The position numbers and the translations under genes were made by a program. A stretch of 64,000 bases of DNA from Gracilibacillus dipsosauri (GTDB lineage Bacteria; Bacillota; Bacilli; Bacillales; Amphibacillaceae). The stretch covers positions 1 to 64,000 of the forward strand of contig NZ_QGTD01000004.1 in assembly GCF_003176895.1 (NCBI RefSeq). Direction: 5' to 3'. The notes below the pieces were generated by a model. That model did no database searches, was not told the DNA's origin, and saw only the letters and a list, made by a program, of their open reading frames with translations. Shown piece after piece: positions 34,249 to 42,371 of this stretch; the first letter of the stretch is position 1, and each line of letters starts with the position of its first letter.

Positions 34249-35202
34249 TTATTCTCCAAATGCCTCCAATATATCATCGACCGTTTTCTCAAAAGCAACG
34301 ATTCCTCTATTGGTCCAATTGCTTGCATCTGTTATTCGATAAACCTGCTCATTTTGGACAACAGGAAGGCTCTTGTACACTTCACTGTTTTGTAATGTTT
34401 GAATTCCCGCAGCATCTTCCTCCCCTAGTAAGAAGAGGTGATCTGTTTCTAATTCCGCAATTTTTTCTAATGATATCGGATTCCACGTTTCTTCGGCTTC
34501 ACCGAGTTCAACCGTTAGTGGTGATGGCTTTAAGCCCAATTCACCATAGATTACCTCACCAGTATGTCGATCTTGTTCAAACATGAAATATTGATCCCCT
34601 ATCGCCCATAATACAGCTACTGTTTCTTCACCAACTGTATCGGAGAGAGCTTCCTTCGCACTGGCAATCTTCTCCTCATATTGATCTATACGATCTTCCG
34701 CTTCTTGTTCCTTACCTAATAACTTTCCAACAATAGTTACTTGCTTCCGCACATCTGCTAGATCCTCTGGTTTAAATACATAGGTTGTCGCAATATTTTC
34801 GTAATCGGATAATTGTCCTTCCATATTATCTAACGCACTTAGTATAAGAAGATCCGGCTCATAGCTCAATGTTTGCTCTAATGGCATATTCCATTCTATG
34901 GTATCCACATCTGCTAGCTCATCCTGTAAATACTCCTGTGGTGATCCACCTAGGAACCACTGAGCAACAGGCTTCACTCCAAGAGCAACTAAGGCATCCT
35001 CCATATATGGTGCAATAATTCTTTCTGGCTTTTCAGAGATGGTAACCTCTCCGTTTTCTCCTTCTACCGTAACAGGACTAAATTCACTTGTATCTTCTGT
35101 ATTTGATTCTTCTGTATTATCATCATTTTCTTGTTCATTTCCACCACATGCTGCTAGGAAAAATAACATAAACAGTAATATAGCTAAAAGGCTTTTCTTC
35201 AT
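34249..35202 (-). CDS. Iron-siderophore ABC transporter, substrate-binding lipoprotein
   Basis: A 317-residue lipoprotein (lipobox FLAACGG) with a TroA/FecB-type periplasmic-binding domain: ERIIAPYMEDALVALGVKPV, YEPDLLILSALDN and, at the end, VYRITDASNWTNRGIVAFEK. It resembles B. subtilis YfiY, which binds hydroxamate siderophores such as schizokinen. It is divergent from two FecCD permease genes. A Fur box lies within its promoter. Confidence 0.9.
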   Translation of the reverse strand: MKKSLLAILLFMLFFLAACGGNEQENDDNTEESNTEDTSEFSPVTVEGENGEVTISEKPERIIAPYMEDALVALGVKPVAQWFLGGSPQEYLQDELADVDTIEWNMPLEQTLSYEPDLLILSALDNMEGQLSDYENIATTYVFKPEDLADVRKQVTIVGKLLGKEQEAEDRIDQYEEKIASAKEALSDTVGEETVAVLWAIGDQYFMFEQDRHTGEVIYGELGLKPSPLTVELGEAEETWNPISLEKIAELETDHLFLLGEEDAAGIQTLQNSEVYKSLPVVQNEQVYRITDASNWTNRGIVAFEKTVDDILEAFGE

Positions 35203-35227
35203 GCTTCATTTCCTTTCTTTCTTAGGT

Positions 35228-35256
35228 AATATAGTGATTATGATATTCATTTTCAA
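35228..35256 (-). promoter_or_regulatory. Fur-controlled promoter of the siderophore-binding gene
   Basis: On minus: TTGAAA (35251-35256), 17-base spacer, TATATT (35228-35233). Within it lie two overlapping 15-mers, TGATTATGATATTCA (35235-35249) and TGATATTCATTTTCA (35241-35255), each matching the Fur 7-1-7 consensus at 12 of 14 positions with the usual 6-base offset. It may also influence the divergent permease genes. Confidence 0.75.
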
Positions 35257-35417
35257 TTGAAAAGTCAAATGATTCAGTCAAGCTCCCCTATGATTTCTTA
35301 CCTATTCCTTTCATCACAGCGTTTAACTAAAATTGGTTTATTAAGTAATGGACGGACAGTAACCTAGCGTGATAAGCTTAAAGAATACCTGTACATTTGT
35401 ATAAGAAGGGAAAAAAG

Positions 35418-36434
35418 ATGCAAGCAAATTACCATAAAAAACAAAAATTACATTTTGTCTATATAATTATCGGCATTTTATTTTTAGGTTTGGCGATGAT
35501 TGGTTCCATTATCTATGGTTCCACCGATATACATCTATCAACCATATTTGACAGTATATTTCACTTTAATCATGACAATTCACAGCATTTGGTCATTCGG
35601 GAGATCCGTTTACCACGCGGGATTGGCTCGGCATTTGTCGGTGCCTTTTTAGCCGTGGCTGGTGCCATTATGCAGGGTATGACACGAAATCCCCTTGCCT
35701 CCCCTTCCATCATGGGAGTTACAGATGGGGCAGGATTAGGATTAGTTACCGTTCTTGCCTTCTTTCCTGCGCTATCGACACTAGGTCAAACGTATGCCGC
35801 TTTTATCGGGGCGGGAATAACAGTCATCGTCGTATTTATTATCGGTAATGCCTCAAAGACAGGGTTAACCCCGGTTAAACTAGCATTAGCTGGTGTTGCT
35901 ATTGGTACTTTCGTTCAGTCCATCACATCGATTATCTCCTTACACTTCCAATTGGAAAAGCAGCTAAGCTTTTGGATTGCAGGTGGTCTTGCTAATACAG
36001 ACTGGTCGACGGTCAAAATTTTAATTATTACAGGAACAGTGGGGCTCATTATCGCTTTATTTATTTCTAATTCTCTTACTCTATTAAGTCTTGGCGATGA
36101 TGTAGCTACTGGATTAGGTCAAAAAAATATCCTTATTAAAGGCTTGGCGATCATTTCTGTATTTATGCTTACAGGGGCAGCAGTGACAACAGCCGGAGCA
36201 GTTGGATTCATCGGATTGATTATTCCACATATCGTTCGTTTTTTAGTCGGGAATGACTATCGTTGGATATTGCCGATTTCTGCAGTGTTTGGAGCAGTCC
36301 TACTTGTTGCTTCAGATATTGTGGCAAGAATGGTTAATGCTCCTTATGAAACACCAGTTGGGGCCATCACTTCGATAATTGGAGTGCCTTTCTTCCTGTA
36401 TTTAGCGCGTGGTAGAGGGGGAAGTAATCTATGA
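35418..36434 (+). CDS. Iron-siderophore ABC permease (FecCD family), first subunit
   Basis: A 338-residue membrane protein with about nine or ten helices. Family marks include IREIRLPRGIGSAFVGAFLA, VAGAIMQGMTRNPLASPSIM and GFIGLIIPHIVRFLVGNDYR. It resembles YfiZ of B. subtilis. ATG 35418 follows AGAAGGGA; a TTG 21 bases earlier is not preferred. It overlaps the second permease by 4 bases. No ATPase gene follows, so a shared FecE/YusV-type ATPase elsewhere is required. Confidence 0.92.
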   Translation: MQANYHKKQKLHFVYIIIGILFLGLAMIGSIIYGSTDIHLSTIFDSIFHFNHDNSQHLVIREIRLPRGIGSAFVGAFLAVAGAIMQGMTRNPLASPSIMGVTDGAGLGLVTVLAFFPALSTLGQTYAAFIGAGITVIVVFIIGNASKTGLTPVKLALAGVAIGTFVQSITSIISLHFQLEKQLSFWIAGGLANTDWSTVKILIITGTVGLIIALFISNSLTLLSLGDDVATGLGQKNILIKGLAIISVFMLTGAAVTTAGAVGFIGLIIPHIVRFLVGNDYRWILPISAVFGAVLLVASDIVARMVNAPYETPVGAITSIIGVPFFLYLARGRGGSNL

Positions 36435-37432
36435 AAAAAAAGAAATATATGTTGATTATAAGCTTACTTATTTTGGCGATACTCGCTAGCAGTTTACTCA
36501 GCTTAAACCTTGGGGTTATTTCTATTTCTCCGATGGAGGTTTGGAATACCATCATTGGTCAAGGAACCAAGCAACAAGAGCTTGTTTTATTCGACTTTCG
36601 TCTACCAGGTATTGTGCTGGCATTACTGATTGGTATGGGACTCTCGGTATCAGGATCTGTCCTACAATCGATTACTCAAAATGAATTAGCAGAACCAGGG
36701 ATTATCGGAATTAATGCTGGGGCAGGCTTTTTCATTGTGCTATTTATCTATTTTTTCCAAGAAGTCATCCCAATCAATTCTAGTCTATCTATTTTTAGCA
36801 TGCCGATTTTTGCATTACTTGGTGCTTTCACTGCAGCAGTCATCATTTATTTATTATCCTGGCGTAAAGGAATAAATCCCATACGACTGATCCTTGTCGG
36901 CATTGGGGTTAACGCTGGATTTGGTGCTGCCTTAATCATCTTTCAGCTAAAAATGGACCCACAGGATTTCAGACAAGTAACGGTTTGGCTATCAGGGGAT
37001 ATATGGAATGCTGACTGGTTATTCGTCTATGCTCTATTGCCATGGATGCTTGTTTTCATTCCTTTTGTTATTTGGAAGTCCAATACTTTAAATGTGATGA
37101 CATTAACAGATTCAATTGCTTCCAGTTTAGGTGCAAGAGTTGAGGCAGAAAGATTGTGGCTTTTATTTGCTGCTGTCGCACTAGCAGGTGCCTCGGTAGC
37201 AGCGGGGGGAGGCATTGCCTTTCTTGGCTTAGTAGCCCCACATATCGCCAAACGAATTGTAGGGCCATTACATCAATATATGATTCCTGTTGCTACCCTA
37301 ATCGGTGCTTTTATTCTCATTACAGCTGACATTTTGGCACAGAATCTATTCTCCCCAACCTCGTTGCCTGTCGGAGTGATCATTGCTTTATTGAGCACAC
37401 CTTACTTCATTTATTTACTGTTAAAAGCGTAA
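36431..37432 (+). CDS. Iron-siderophore ABC permease (FecCD family), second subunit
   Basis: A 333-residue partner of the preceding permease, similar to YfhA: LFDFRLPGIVLALLIGMGLS, VSGSVLQSITQNELAEPGII, WLSGDIWNADW and GGGIAFLGLVAPHIAKRIVG are the conserved loops, the last being the ATPase-coupling region. Two different FecCD chains should form the channel. Ends 40 bases before the convergent treR gene, with a hairpin between. Confidence 0.92.
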   Translation: MKKKKYMLIISLLILAILASSLLSLNLGVISISPMEVWNTIIGQGTKQQELVLFDFRLPGIVLALLIGMGLSVSGSVLQSITQNELAEPGIIGINAGAGFFIVLFIYFFQEVIPINSSLSIFSMPIFALLGAFTAAVIIYLLSWRKGINPIRLILVGIGVNAGFGAALIIFQLKMDPQDFRQVTVWLSGDIWNADWLFVYALLPWMLVFIPFVIWKSNTLNVMTLTDSIASSLGARVEAERLWLLFAAVALAGASVAAGGGIAFLGLVAPHIAKRIVGPLHQYMIPVATLIGAFILITADILAQNLFSPTSLPVGVIIALLSTPYFIYLLLKA

Positions 37433-37435
37433 ATT

Positions 37436-37470
37436 GGCTAGGACACCCTCTTGTCTCTAGCCTCTATTCT
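37436..37470 (+). terminator. Terminator after the siderophore permeases
   Basis: GGCTAG (37436-37441) pairs with CTAGCC (37457-37462), extended by ACA/TGT, then TCTATTCTTTT. Confidence 0.6.
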
Positions 37471-37471
37471 T

Positions 37472-38185
37472 TTAATGATGCCGTCTTGCAAAATCTACGA
37501 ATCGGAATTTATCTGGTCTATGTCTTGATTCTGTGTATTGAAAAAGACTAGCATCGTCTAAATATACATAATTTTTGATGACAACAATATTGTGAAAGCC
37601 TTCAAGGTCTAACAACTCCCTATCTTCTTCTGTCGGCTCTTCGACAACAATTTCTTTTTTAGCAAAGCTAATCGTTAATTGGAGTTCATCTTCTAAATGT
37701 ACGTAAATCGAATCACTAGCAATTTCTTCGGACATATAGGGTACATATTTTTTTAATAAATAGTCTTTATCTAAAATAATTCGACTACCAGAAAAGGATC
37801 TAGAACGAACGACCTCCCATACTTGCTCCTTCTTGGTTAACTTTAAATGGTGACGAATAGGGGATGGAGCTTCAATTAGTTGGCATTTGTGTACTTTTGT
37901 TTTGGGAGCTTGTCCGAGTTTTTCCGTTAATTCCTTAAAGCTAACCAAACCAGAGACAGGAAAATCAAACTTGCTTCGATCGATAACTAAGGAGCCCTTC
38001 CCTCGGATTTTTTGTATATAACCATTTTGCGCCAGTAAATTTAAAGCTTTCCGTATGGTTTCGCGCGAGGTTTGGTAGCTTTCCGTTAACTCATTCTCTG
38101 ATGGTAAGAAATGATTTGCTTTAAATTCACCTTGGTCTATATGGTTGACCATTTCTTGATAGATCACCATGTATTTATTCTTCAT
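37472..38185 (-). CDS. treR: Trehalose operon repressor (GntR/HutC family)
   Basis: A 237-residue regulator: GntR winged helix at residues 1-70 (FLPSENELTESYQTSRETIR, KALNLLAQNGYIQKIRGKGS) and a UTRA effector domain (about 90-230). Its place as last gene of treP-treA-treR and the TTGTATATACAA operators ahead of treP identify it as TreR, which leaves DNA when trehalose-6-phosphate binds. It starts 15 bases after treA. Confidence 0.94.
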   Translation of the reverse strand: MKNKYMVIYQEMVNHIDQGEFKANHFLPSENELTESYQTSRETIRKALNLLAQNGYIQKIRGKGSLVIDRSKFDFPVSGLVSFKELTEKLGQAPKTKVHKCQLIEAPSPIRHHLKLTKKEQVWEVVRSRSFSGSRIILDKDYLLKKYVPYMSEEIASDSIYVHLEDELQLTISFAKKEIVVEEPTEEDRELLDLEGFHNIVVIKNYVYLDDASLFQYTESRHRPDKFRFVDFARRHH

Positions 38186-38200
38186 GATAAAATCTCCTGT

Positions 38201-39883
38201 TTATTTTCTTTCATAGTATACGAATGATTCAAATGGGCGAAGCTTTACCTTTTGCAGATCCTCAAAGTCTGTCGTGTAATTCGACAAAATAACTTCCCCA
38301 TTTGCTGTGAAGCCTGTTTCGTCTTCTGGTAACTGAAAGATGGCTTCATCCTCGTAGAAGTTATTCACTACAAGCATCTGCTCCTCTTCATTCTCTCTTA
38401 TATAAGCAAAAATGGCAATGTCATCAGGTAAAATATGTCGATAGGTCCCATCTGTGATGACCTGATAATCTTTTCTTAGCTGAATCAGCCTTTGATAATG
38501 ATAAAAAATAGAATCCTGATCCTCTAATGCTTGTTCGGCGTTTATATGGCGGTAATTTTTTGCTACTTCTATCCAAGGAGTACCAGTAGTAAAGCCTGCA
38601 TTTTCCTCCTTGTTCCATTGCATTGGTGTCCTCGCATTGTCTCTAGATTTATTTTTTAGAATATCTAGTATCTCTTCCTCCTTCATCCCTTCTTCCTTTT
38701 TCATATGATACATATTAATGGACTCAACATCTCGATATTGATCCATCGAAGTGAATTTTGGATTGGTCATACCGAATTCTTCCCCTTGATAAATGTAAGG
38801 AGTACCTTGCATAAGGTGAATAGTGGTCGCAAGCATTTTGGCAGACGCTCGATGGTATGTGCCGTCATCACCGAATCTTGAGACTATTCTTGGTTGATCA
38901 TGATTACACCAAAACAAGGCATTCCAGCCACCACCAGCTTGCATACCTGTCTGCCAATCAGATAAAATCTTTTTTAATTGTATAAAATCGAAGGGAGCAT
39001 TTACCCATTTTTCTCCATTCGGATAATCTACTTTTAGATGGTGGAATTGAAAGGCCATATCCAGCTCTTCATTTTCTGGATTCGTGTACTGTATACAATC
39101 TGCTAATGTTGTCGAAGACATTTCTCCAACGGTTACCGTTCTCCTTCCTTGAAATACTTGTTGATTCATTTCATGGAGATACTCATGAATTCTCGGTCCA
39201 TCTGTGTAAAATTTTCGCCCATCTCCAGGTAATATTGATCCATCATCATTTAAAAAGCGCTGATCTTTGGAGATTAAATTGATCACATCTAATCGAAAAC
39301 CGTCCACCCCTTTGTCCAACCAAAAATTCATCATCTTGTACACATCCTGTCGAAGACTTTCATTCTCCCAATTTAAATCTGCTTGTGTTACATCAAATAA
39401 ATGGAGATAATATTGTCCCCTTGCTTCGTCATATTGCCAAGCAGACCCACCAAACTTGGATTGCCAATTATTCGGTGGATGTTCTTTTTCTCCATCTTTC
39501 CATATATAGTAATTTCGATAGTGTTTGTCTTCACGGTTTCTGGATAGCTTAAACCATTCATGCTCTGTTGAAGTATGATTGACGACAATATCCATGATAA
39601 TCTTGATACCAAGAGCGTGGGCCTCTTTTATCAATTGATCAAAATCCTCCATCGTTCCATATTCTGGATGAATCGAAAAATAATCCGAGATATCATACCC
39701 ATTATCCTGTTGAGGAGATGCATAAATAGGTGTTAACCAAATAATGTCCACACCTAATTTTTTGATATAATTCAGTTTTTGGATAATCCCTTGTATATCG
39801 CCTGTTCCACTACCTGTTGTATCCTGGAAGCTTTTCGGATAGATCTGATAGACGGTAGACTTTTGCCACCAATTTTCCTTCAT
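38201..39883 (-). CDS. treA: Trehalose-6-phosphate hydrolase (phospho-alpha-1,1-glucosidase)
   Basis: A 560-residue GH13 enzyme splitting imported trehalose-6-phosphate into glucose and glucose-6-phosphate. WWQKSTVYQIYPKSFQDT opens the barrel; DIVVNHTS, nucleophile Asp in VDGFRLDVINL, acid Glu in VTVGEMSS and NHDQPR are the four GH13 regions. The frame is open 267 bases further upstream, but ATG 39883 has AAGGTG before it and fits the family length, while the extra part is a DNA repeat. It follows treP after 359 bases. Confidence 0.95.
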   Translation of the reverse strand: MKENWWQKSTVYQIYPKSFQDTTGSGTGDIQGIIQKLNYIKKLGVDIIWLTPIYASPQQDNGYDISDYFSIHPEYGTMEDFDQLIKEAHALGIKIIMDIVVNHTSTEHEWFKLSRNREDKHYRNYYIWKDGEKEHPPNNWQSKFGGSAWQYDEARGQYYLHLFDVTQADLNWENESLRQDVYKMMNFWLDKGVDGFRLDVINLISKDQRFLNDDGSILPGDGRKFYTDGPRIHEYLHEMNQQVFQGRRTVTVGEMSSTTLADCIQYTNPENEELDMAFQFHHLKVDYPNGEKWVNAPFDFIQLKKILSDWQTGMQAGGGWNALFWCNHDQPRIVSRFGDDGTYHRASAKMLATTIHLMQGTPYIYQGEEFGMTNPKFTSMDQYRDVESINMYHMKKEEGMKEEEILDILKNKSRDNARTPMQWNKEENAGFTTGTPWIEVAKNYRHINAEQALEDQDSIFYHYQRLIQLRKDYQVITDGTYRHILPDDIAIFAYIRENEEEQMLVVNNFYEDEAIFQLPEDETGFTANGEVILSNYTTDFEDLQKVKLRPFESFVYYERK

Positions 39884-39940
39884 TTTGTTCACCTTCTTGT
39901 TAGACTGAATAGAGATCGGGTTATAAAGAGATAGGGAAGG

Positions 39941-40125
39941 CTTTATCCACTTGATAAGTGCCATTTTGAGGACGCGCTCTGGCGTTTTGGGCTTTATCCA
40001 CTCGATAAGTGCCATTTTAAGAGCAAGCGCGGGCATTTTGGTACTTATTCTTGTTTTTACTACCATTTCATGCGAAATCGCGGGTATTTTGGCACTTATC
40101 CTCATTATTACTGACATTTCAAGAG
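39941..40125. repeat. 51-bp tandem repeat between treP and treA
   Basis: Units begin at 39941, 39992, 40043 and 40094 (exact 51-base period, last one partial). Units 1 and 2 share CTTTATCCAC and GATAAGTGCCATTTT; later ones drift but keep CATTT, GCG-rich middle and ATTTTGG. GATAAGTGCC and GGCACTTATC can pair between units. Being 3 x 17, the array leaves a reading frame open in phase with treA and another on the plus strand. The rest of the 359-base gap is AT-rich and holds the treA ribosome site. Confidence 0.8.
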
Positions 40126-40242
40126 ATGTTTCCAGTAGTTGGAAGAACAAATCTGCCCATTACTATTTTGATACCATGATGCTTAGCCGGATGTTTTTTT
40201 AGATTCTCTTTATCCCTATTTCATTATAACCCTCTTTATTTT

Positions 40243-41679
40243 TTAAGATTTCCCTAGGCGCTCGTAAGCATCCCTTCCTATTTTCATTTTTGCCATTACA
40301 ACTGTCAGTATAAATGGAACGACAATCGCAATAATCATTGCAAGAGCAAACATTAGCATATCTGGAACCTGGATCGACAGTATACCTGGGATTCCACCTA
40401 CACCAATGGAATTTGCCATAACACCAGAGCCGACAGAGATAATCGCCGCAATGGAGGAGCCAATCATTCCTGCAAAAAATGGAAACAGATATCTTAAGTT
40501 AATACCAAACATTGCCGGCTCAGTTACTCCTAAATAACAAGAAATGGCCGCCGGAACAGAAACTTGTTGTTCTTTCTTATCTTTTCGATTTAAATATATG
40601 ATAGCTACTACTGCTGAACCTTGAGCAATATTAGATAGTGCAATCATTGGCCATAGGATCGTTCCATCAAATTCACTCATCAATTGTAAATCGATCGCAT
40701 TCGTCATGTGGTGAAGACCAGTTATTACAAGCGGAGCATAACTAAAGCCGAACACAGCAGCAAATAACCAGCCAAACCCAGAGGTTAAACCAGAATAAAC
40801 AACATTAGAAATCCACGAACCGATTTCCCAACCAATTGGTCCTAGTACAACATGGGCGATTAACACTGCAGGAATCAGTGCAAAAAAAGGTACAAAAATC
40901 ATTGAAACTACTTGCGGGATAACTTTTCGTAACCATATCTCTAAATAAGCGAGGACAAATCCTGCTAATATGGCAGGAATGACTTGAGCTTGATATCCTA
41001 TCATATCTACCTGAGCAAATCCGAAGTCCCATACCGGAATCTCCTCCGCTCCTGCAACTCCATAGGCATTTAACAATTGAGGAGAAACAAGTGTAATCCC
41101 AAGCACGATTCCAAGCACTTGTGTTGTTCCCATCTTACGGGATATTGCCCAAGTAATCGCAACAGGTAAAAAGTGAAAAATGGCTTCCCCTATGAGCCAA
41201 AGAAAATCATAGACTCCTGTCCAGAATTGGGAGGTTTCAATTAATGTTTGGGTCCCATCATTCACCATTTTGATTTCACCAATAACATTACGAAAGCCGA
41301 GGATCAAACCACCTACTACCAATGCTGGTATAATCGGTGTAAAGATATCCGCTAAATGGGCAACCATTCGCTGTAAAAAATTCATATTTTGCTTCGCAGC
41401 CTCTTTAGCATCTTCCTTTGAAGTATCCCCAACTCCTGCTATTTTGGTAAATTCATTGTAAAAGGAGGCCACTTCATTACCAATTATTACTTGAAATTGA
41501 CCTGCCTGTGTAAACGTTCCTTTCACTAGAGAAATGTCTTCAATTGCTTCTACGTCCGCTTGTTTAGAGTCATGTAAAACAAACCGCATTCTCGTAGCAC
41601 AATGGGTCACAACCGAAATATTTTCACTTCCGCCTACCTTTTCCAGCAGTTCTTTTGCTGGCTCGGTATATTTACTCAT
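40243..41679 (-). CDS. treP: PTS trehalose-specific IIBC permease
   Basis: A 478-residue PTS permease. EIIB domain at residues 1-85 with phospho-Cys27 in VVTHCATRMRF, then a glucose-superfamily EIIC domain (about 100-478) with around ten membrane segments and the conserved GVTEPAMFGINLRYLFPF loop. It imports and phosphorylates trehalose to trehalose-6-phosphate for TreA. It has no EIIA domain, so a glucose-type EIIA from elsewhere must phosphorylate it. First gene of the tre operon, under TreR operators. Confidence 0.95.
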   Translation of the reverse strand: MSKYTEPAKELLEKVGGSENISVVTHCATRMRFVLHDSKQADVEAIEDISLVKGTFTQAGQFQVIIGNEVASFYNEFTKIAGVGDTSKEDAKEAAKQNMNFLQRMVAHLADIFTPIIPALVVGGLILGFRNVIGEIKMVNDGTQTLIETSQFWTGVYDFLWLIGEAIFHFLPVAITWAISRKMGTTQVLGIVLGITLVSPQLLNAYGVAGAEEIPVWDFGFAQVDMIGYQAQVIPAILAGFVLAYLEIWLRKVIPQVVSMIFVPFFALIPAVLIAHVVLGPIGWEIGSWISNVVYSGLTSGFGWLFAAVFGFSYAPLVITGLHHMTNAIDLQLMSEFDGTILWPMIALSNIAQGSAVVAIIYLNRKDKKEQQVSVPAAISCYLGVTEPAMFGINLRYLFPFFAGMIGSSIAAIISVGSGVMANSIGVGGIPGILSIQVPDMLMFALAMIIAIVVPFILTVVMAKMKIGRDAYERLGKS

Positions 41680-41698
41680 GATTCTTCCTCCCCCTTAT

Positions 41699-41757
41699 CT
41701 TGTATATACATGTAATGATTTCGCTTTCATTCTATCTTGTATATACAAGTTTGTCAA
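41699..41757 (-). promoter_or_regulatory. tre promoter with two TreR operators and a cre-like site
   Basis: On minus: TTGACA (41752-41757), 17-base spacer, TAGAAT (41729-41734). The spacer is filled by the perfect palindrome CTTGTATATACAAG (41736-41749), the TreR operator. A second copy with one change lies at 41699-41712. Between them TGAAAGCGAAATCA (41716-41729 on minus) fits the cre consensus at 12 of 14. This gives induction by trehalose and likely repression by glucose. Confidence 0.85.
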
Positions 41758-41802
41758 CAAAAAAATATATTGGCTACAGGAGTTTGGCGTTGTGATAAGG
41801 AA

Positions 41803-41828
41803 AACAGAGCAGGATGATCTGCTCTGTT
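41803..41828 (-). terminator. Terminator of the GSP17M-like gene
   Basis: AACAGAGCAG (41803-41812) pairs perfectly with CTGCTCTGTT (41819-41828); the minus strand continues TTTTCCTTATC. It also sits just upstream of the tre promoter, insulating it. Confidence 0.8.
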
Positions 41829-41838
41829 AACTTTTAAA

Positions 41839-42192
41839 TCAAAAATCAACGGAATCCCTGTCAACGTGTCCATCATTCTCCATAATGATTTTTAATGCTT
41901 CTTGAAGATCCTCTTCCTCAACTTTTGCTTCTAATACATGCTCTCTCGCCGAATCATCATTACTTTGCTCAGCTGCTGCAATAACACCACCCGCTGCACC
42001 CGTTGGAGAGCCTGTGCCTGTTCCCGTAGAATTGTTACCACCATATGTTAATGGAACTAGAAAAATAGAGCCAATTCCCTCCTCCGGTAATTGATCGACT
42101 CGTAAATCATTCGTTTTTAGTTTATTCAAAAGTGCTTTAACTGCTTCTGCGTCATTCTCGGTTTTGAAAAATGCTTGTATCGTTTTATACAT
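41839..42192 (-). CDS. General stress protein 17M-like (YflT domain)
   Basis: A 117-residue protein of the YflT/GSP17M family: the N-terminal half (AFFKTENDAEAVKALLNKLK) is the ferredoxin-like YflT fold, then a Gly/Thr-rich loop (about residues 50-70) and an acidic C-terminus. Family members are made in the SigB general stress response; their biochemical role is unknown. ATG 42192 follows AAAGGTTGA; the frame upstream (to 42246) overlaps the promoter start region and is not used. A SigB-type promoter is directly upstream. Confidence 0.82.
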   Translation of the reverse strand: MYKTIQAFFKTENDAEAVKALLNKLKTNDLRVDQLPEEGIGSIFLVPLTYGGNNSTGTGTGSPTGAAGGVIAAAEQSNDDSAREHVLEAKVEEEDLQEALKIIMENDGHVDRDSVDF

Positions 42193-42232
42193 TGTTATCA
42201 ACCTTTCGAATATTAGATTTGTTGTACTTAAT

Positions 42233-42257
42233 GTACCCGTTTTCACAAAGATTAAAC
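42233..42257 (-). promoter_or_regulatory. SigB-type promoter
   Basis: On minus: GTTTAA (42252-42257), 13-base spacer, GGGTAC (42233-42238). The SigB consensus is GTTTAA-N12-15-GGGTAT, so only the last base differs. The gene it drives belongs to a known SigB-dependent family. Confidence 0.8.
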
Positions 42258-42371
42258 TAAAAGTTAATTTTCTTTTAATTTATTGATTTTCATCTAGTGT
42301 TTTTACTCTGTTCTAGTAAAATAGGAGAAAGGTTGTTTTTTTAAAAATTGTCGTTGATGGGGGGAAAGAAA

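Noticed and set aside
39884-40150. N-terminal extension of TreA by 89 residues
   Set aside because: The internal ATG at 39883 has a ribosome site and gives the family length; the extension is a DNA repeat.
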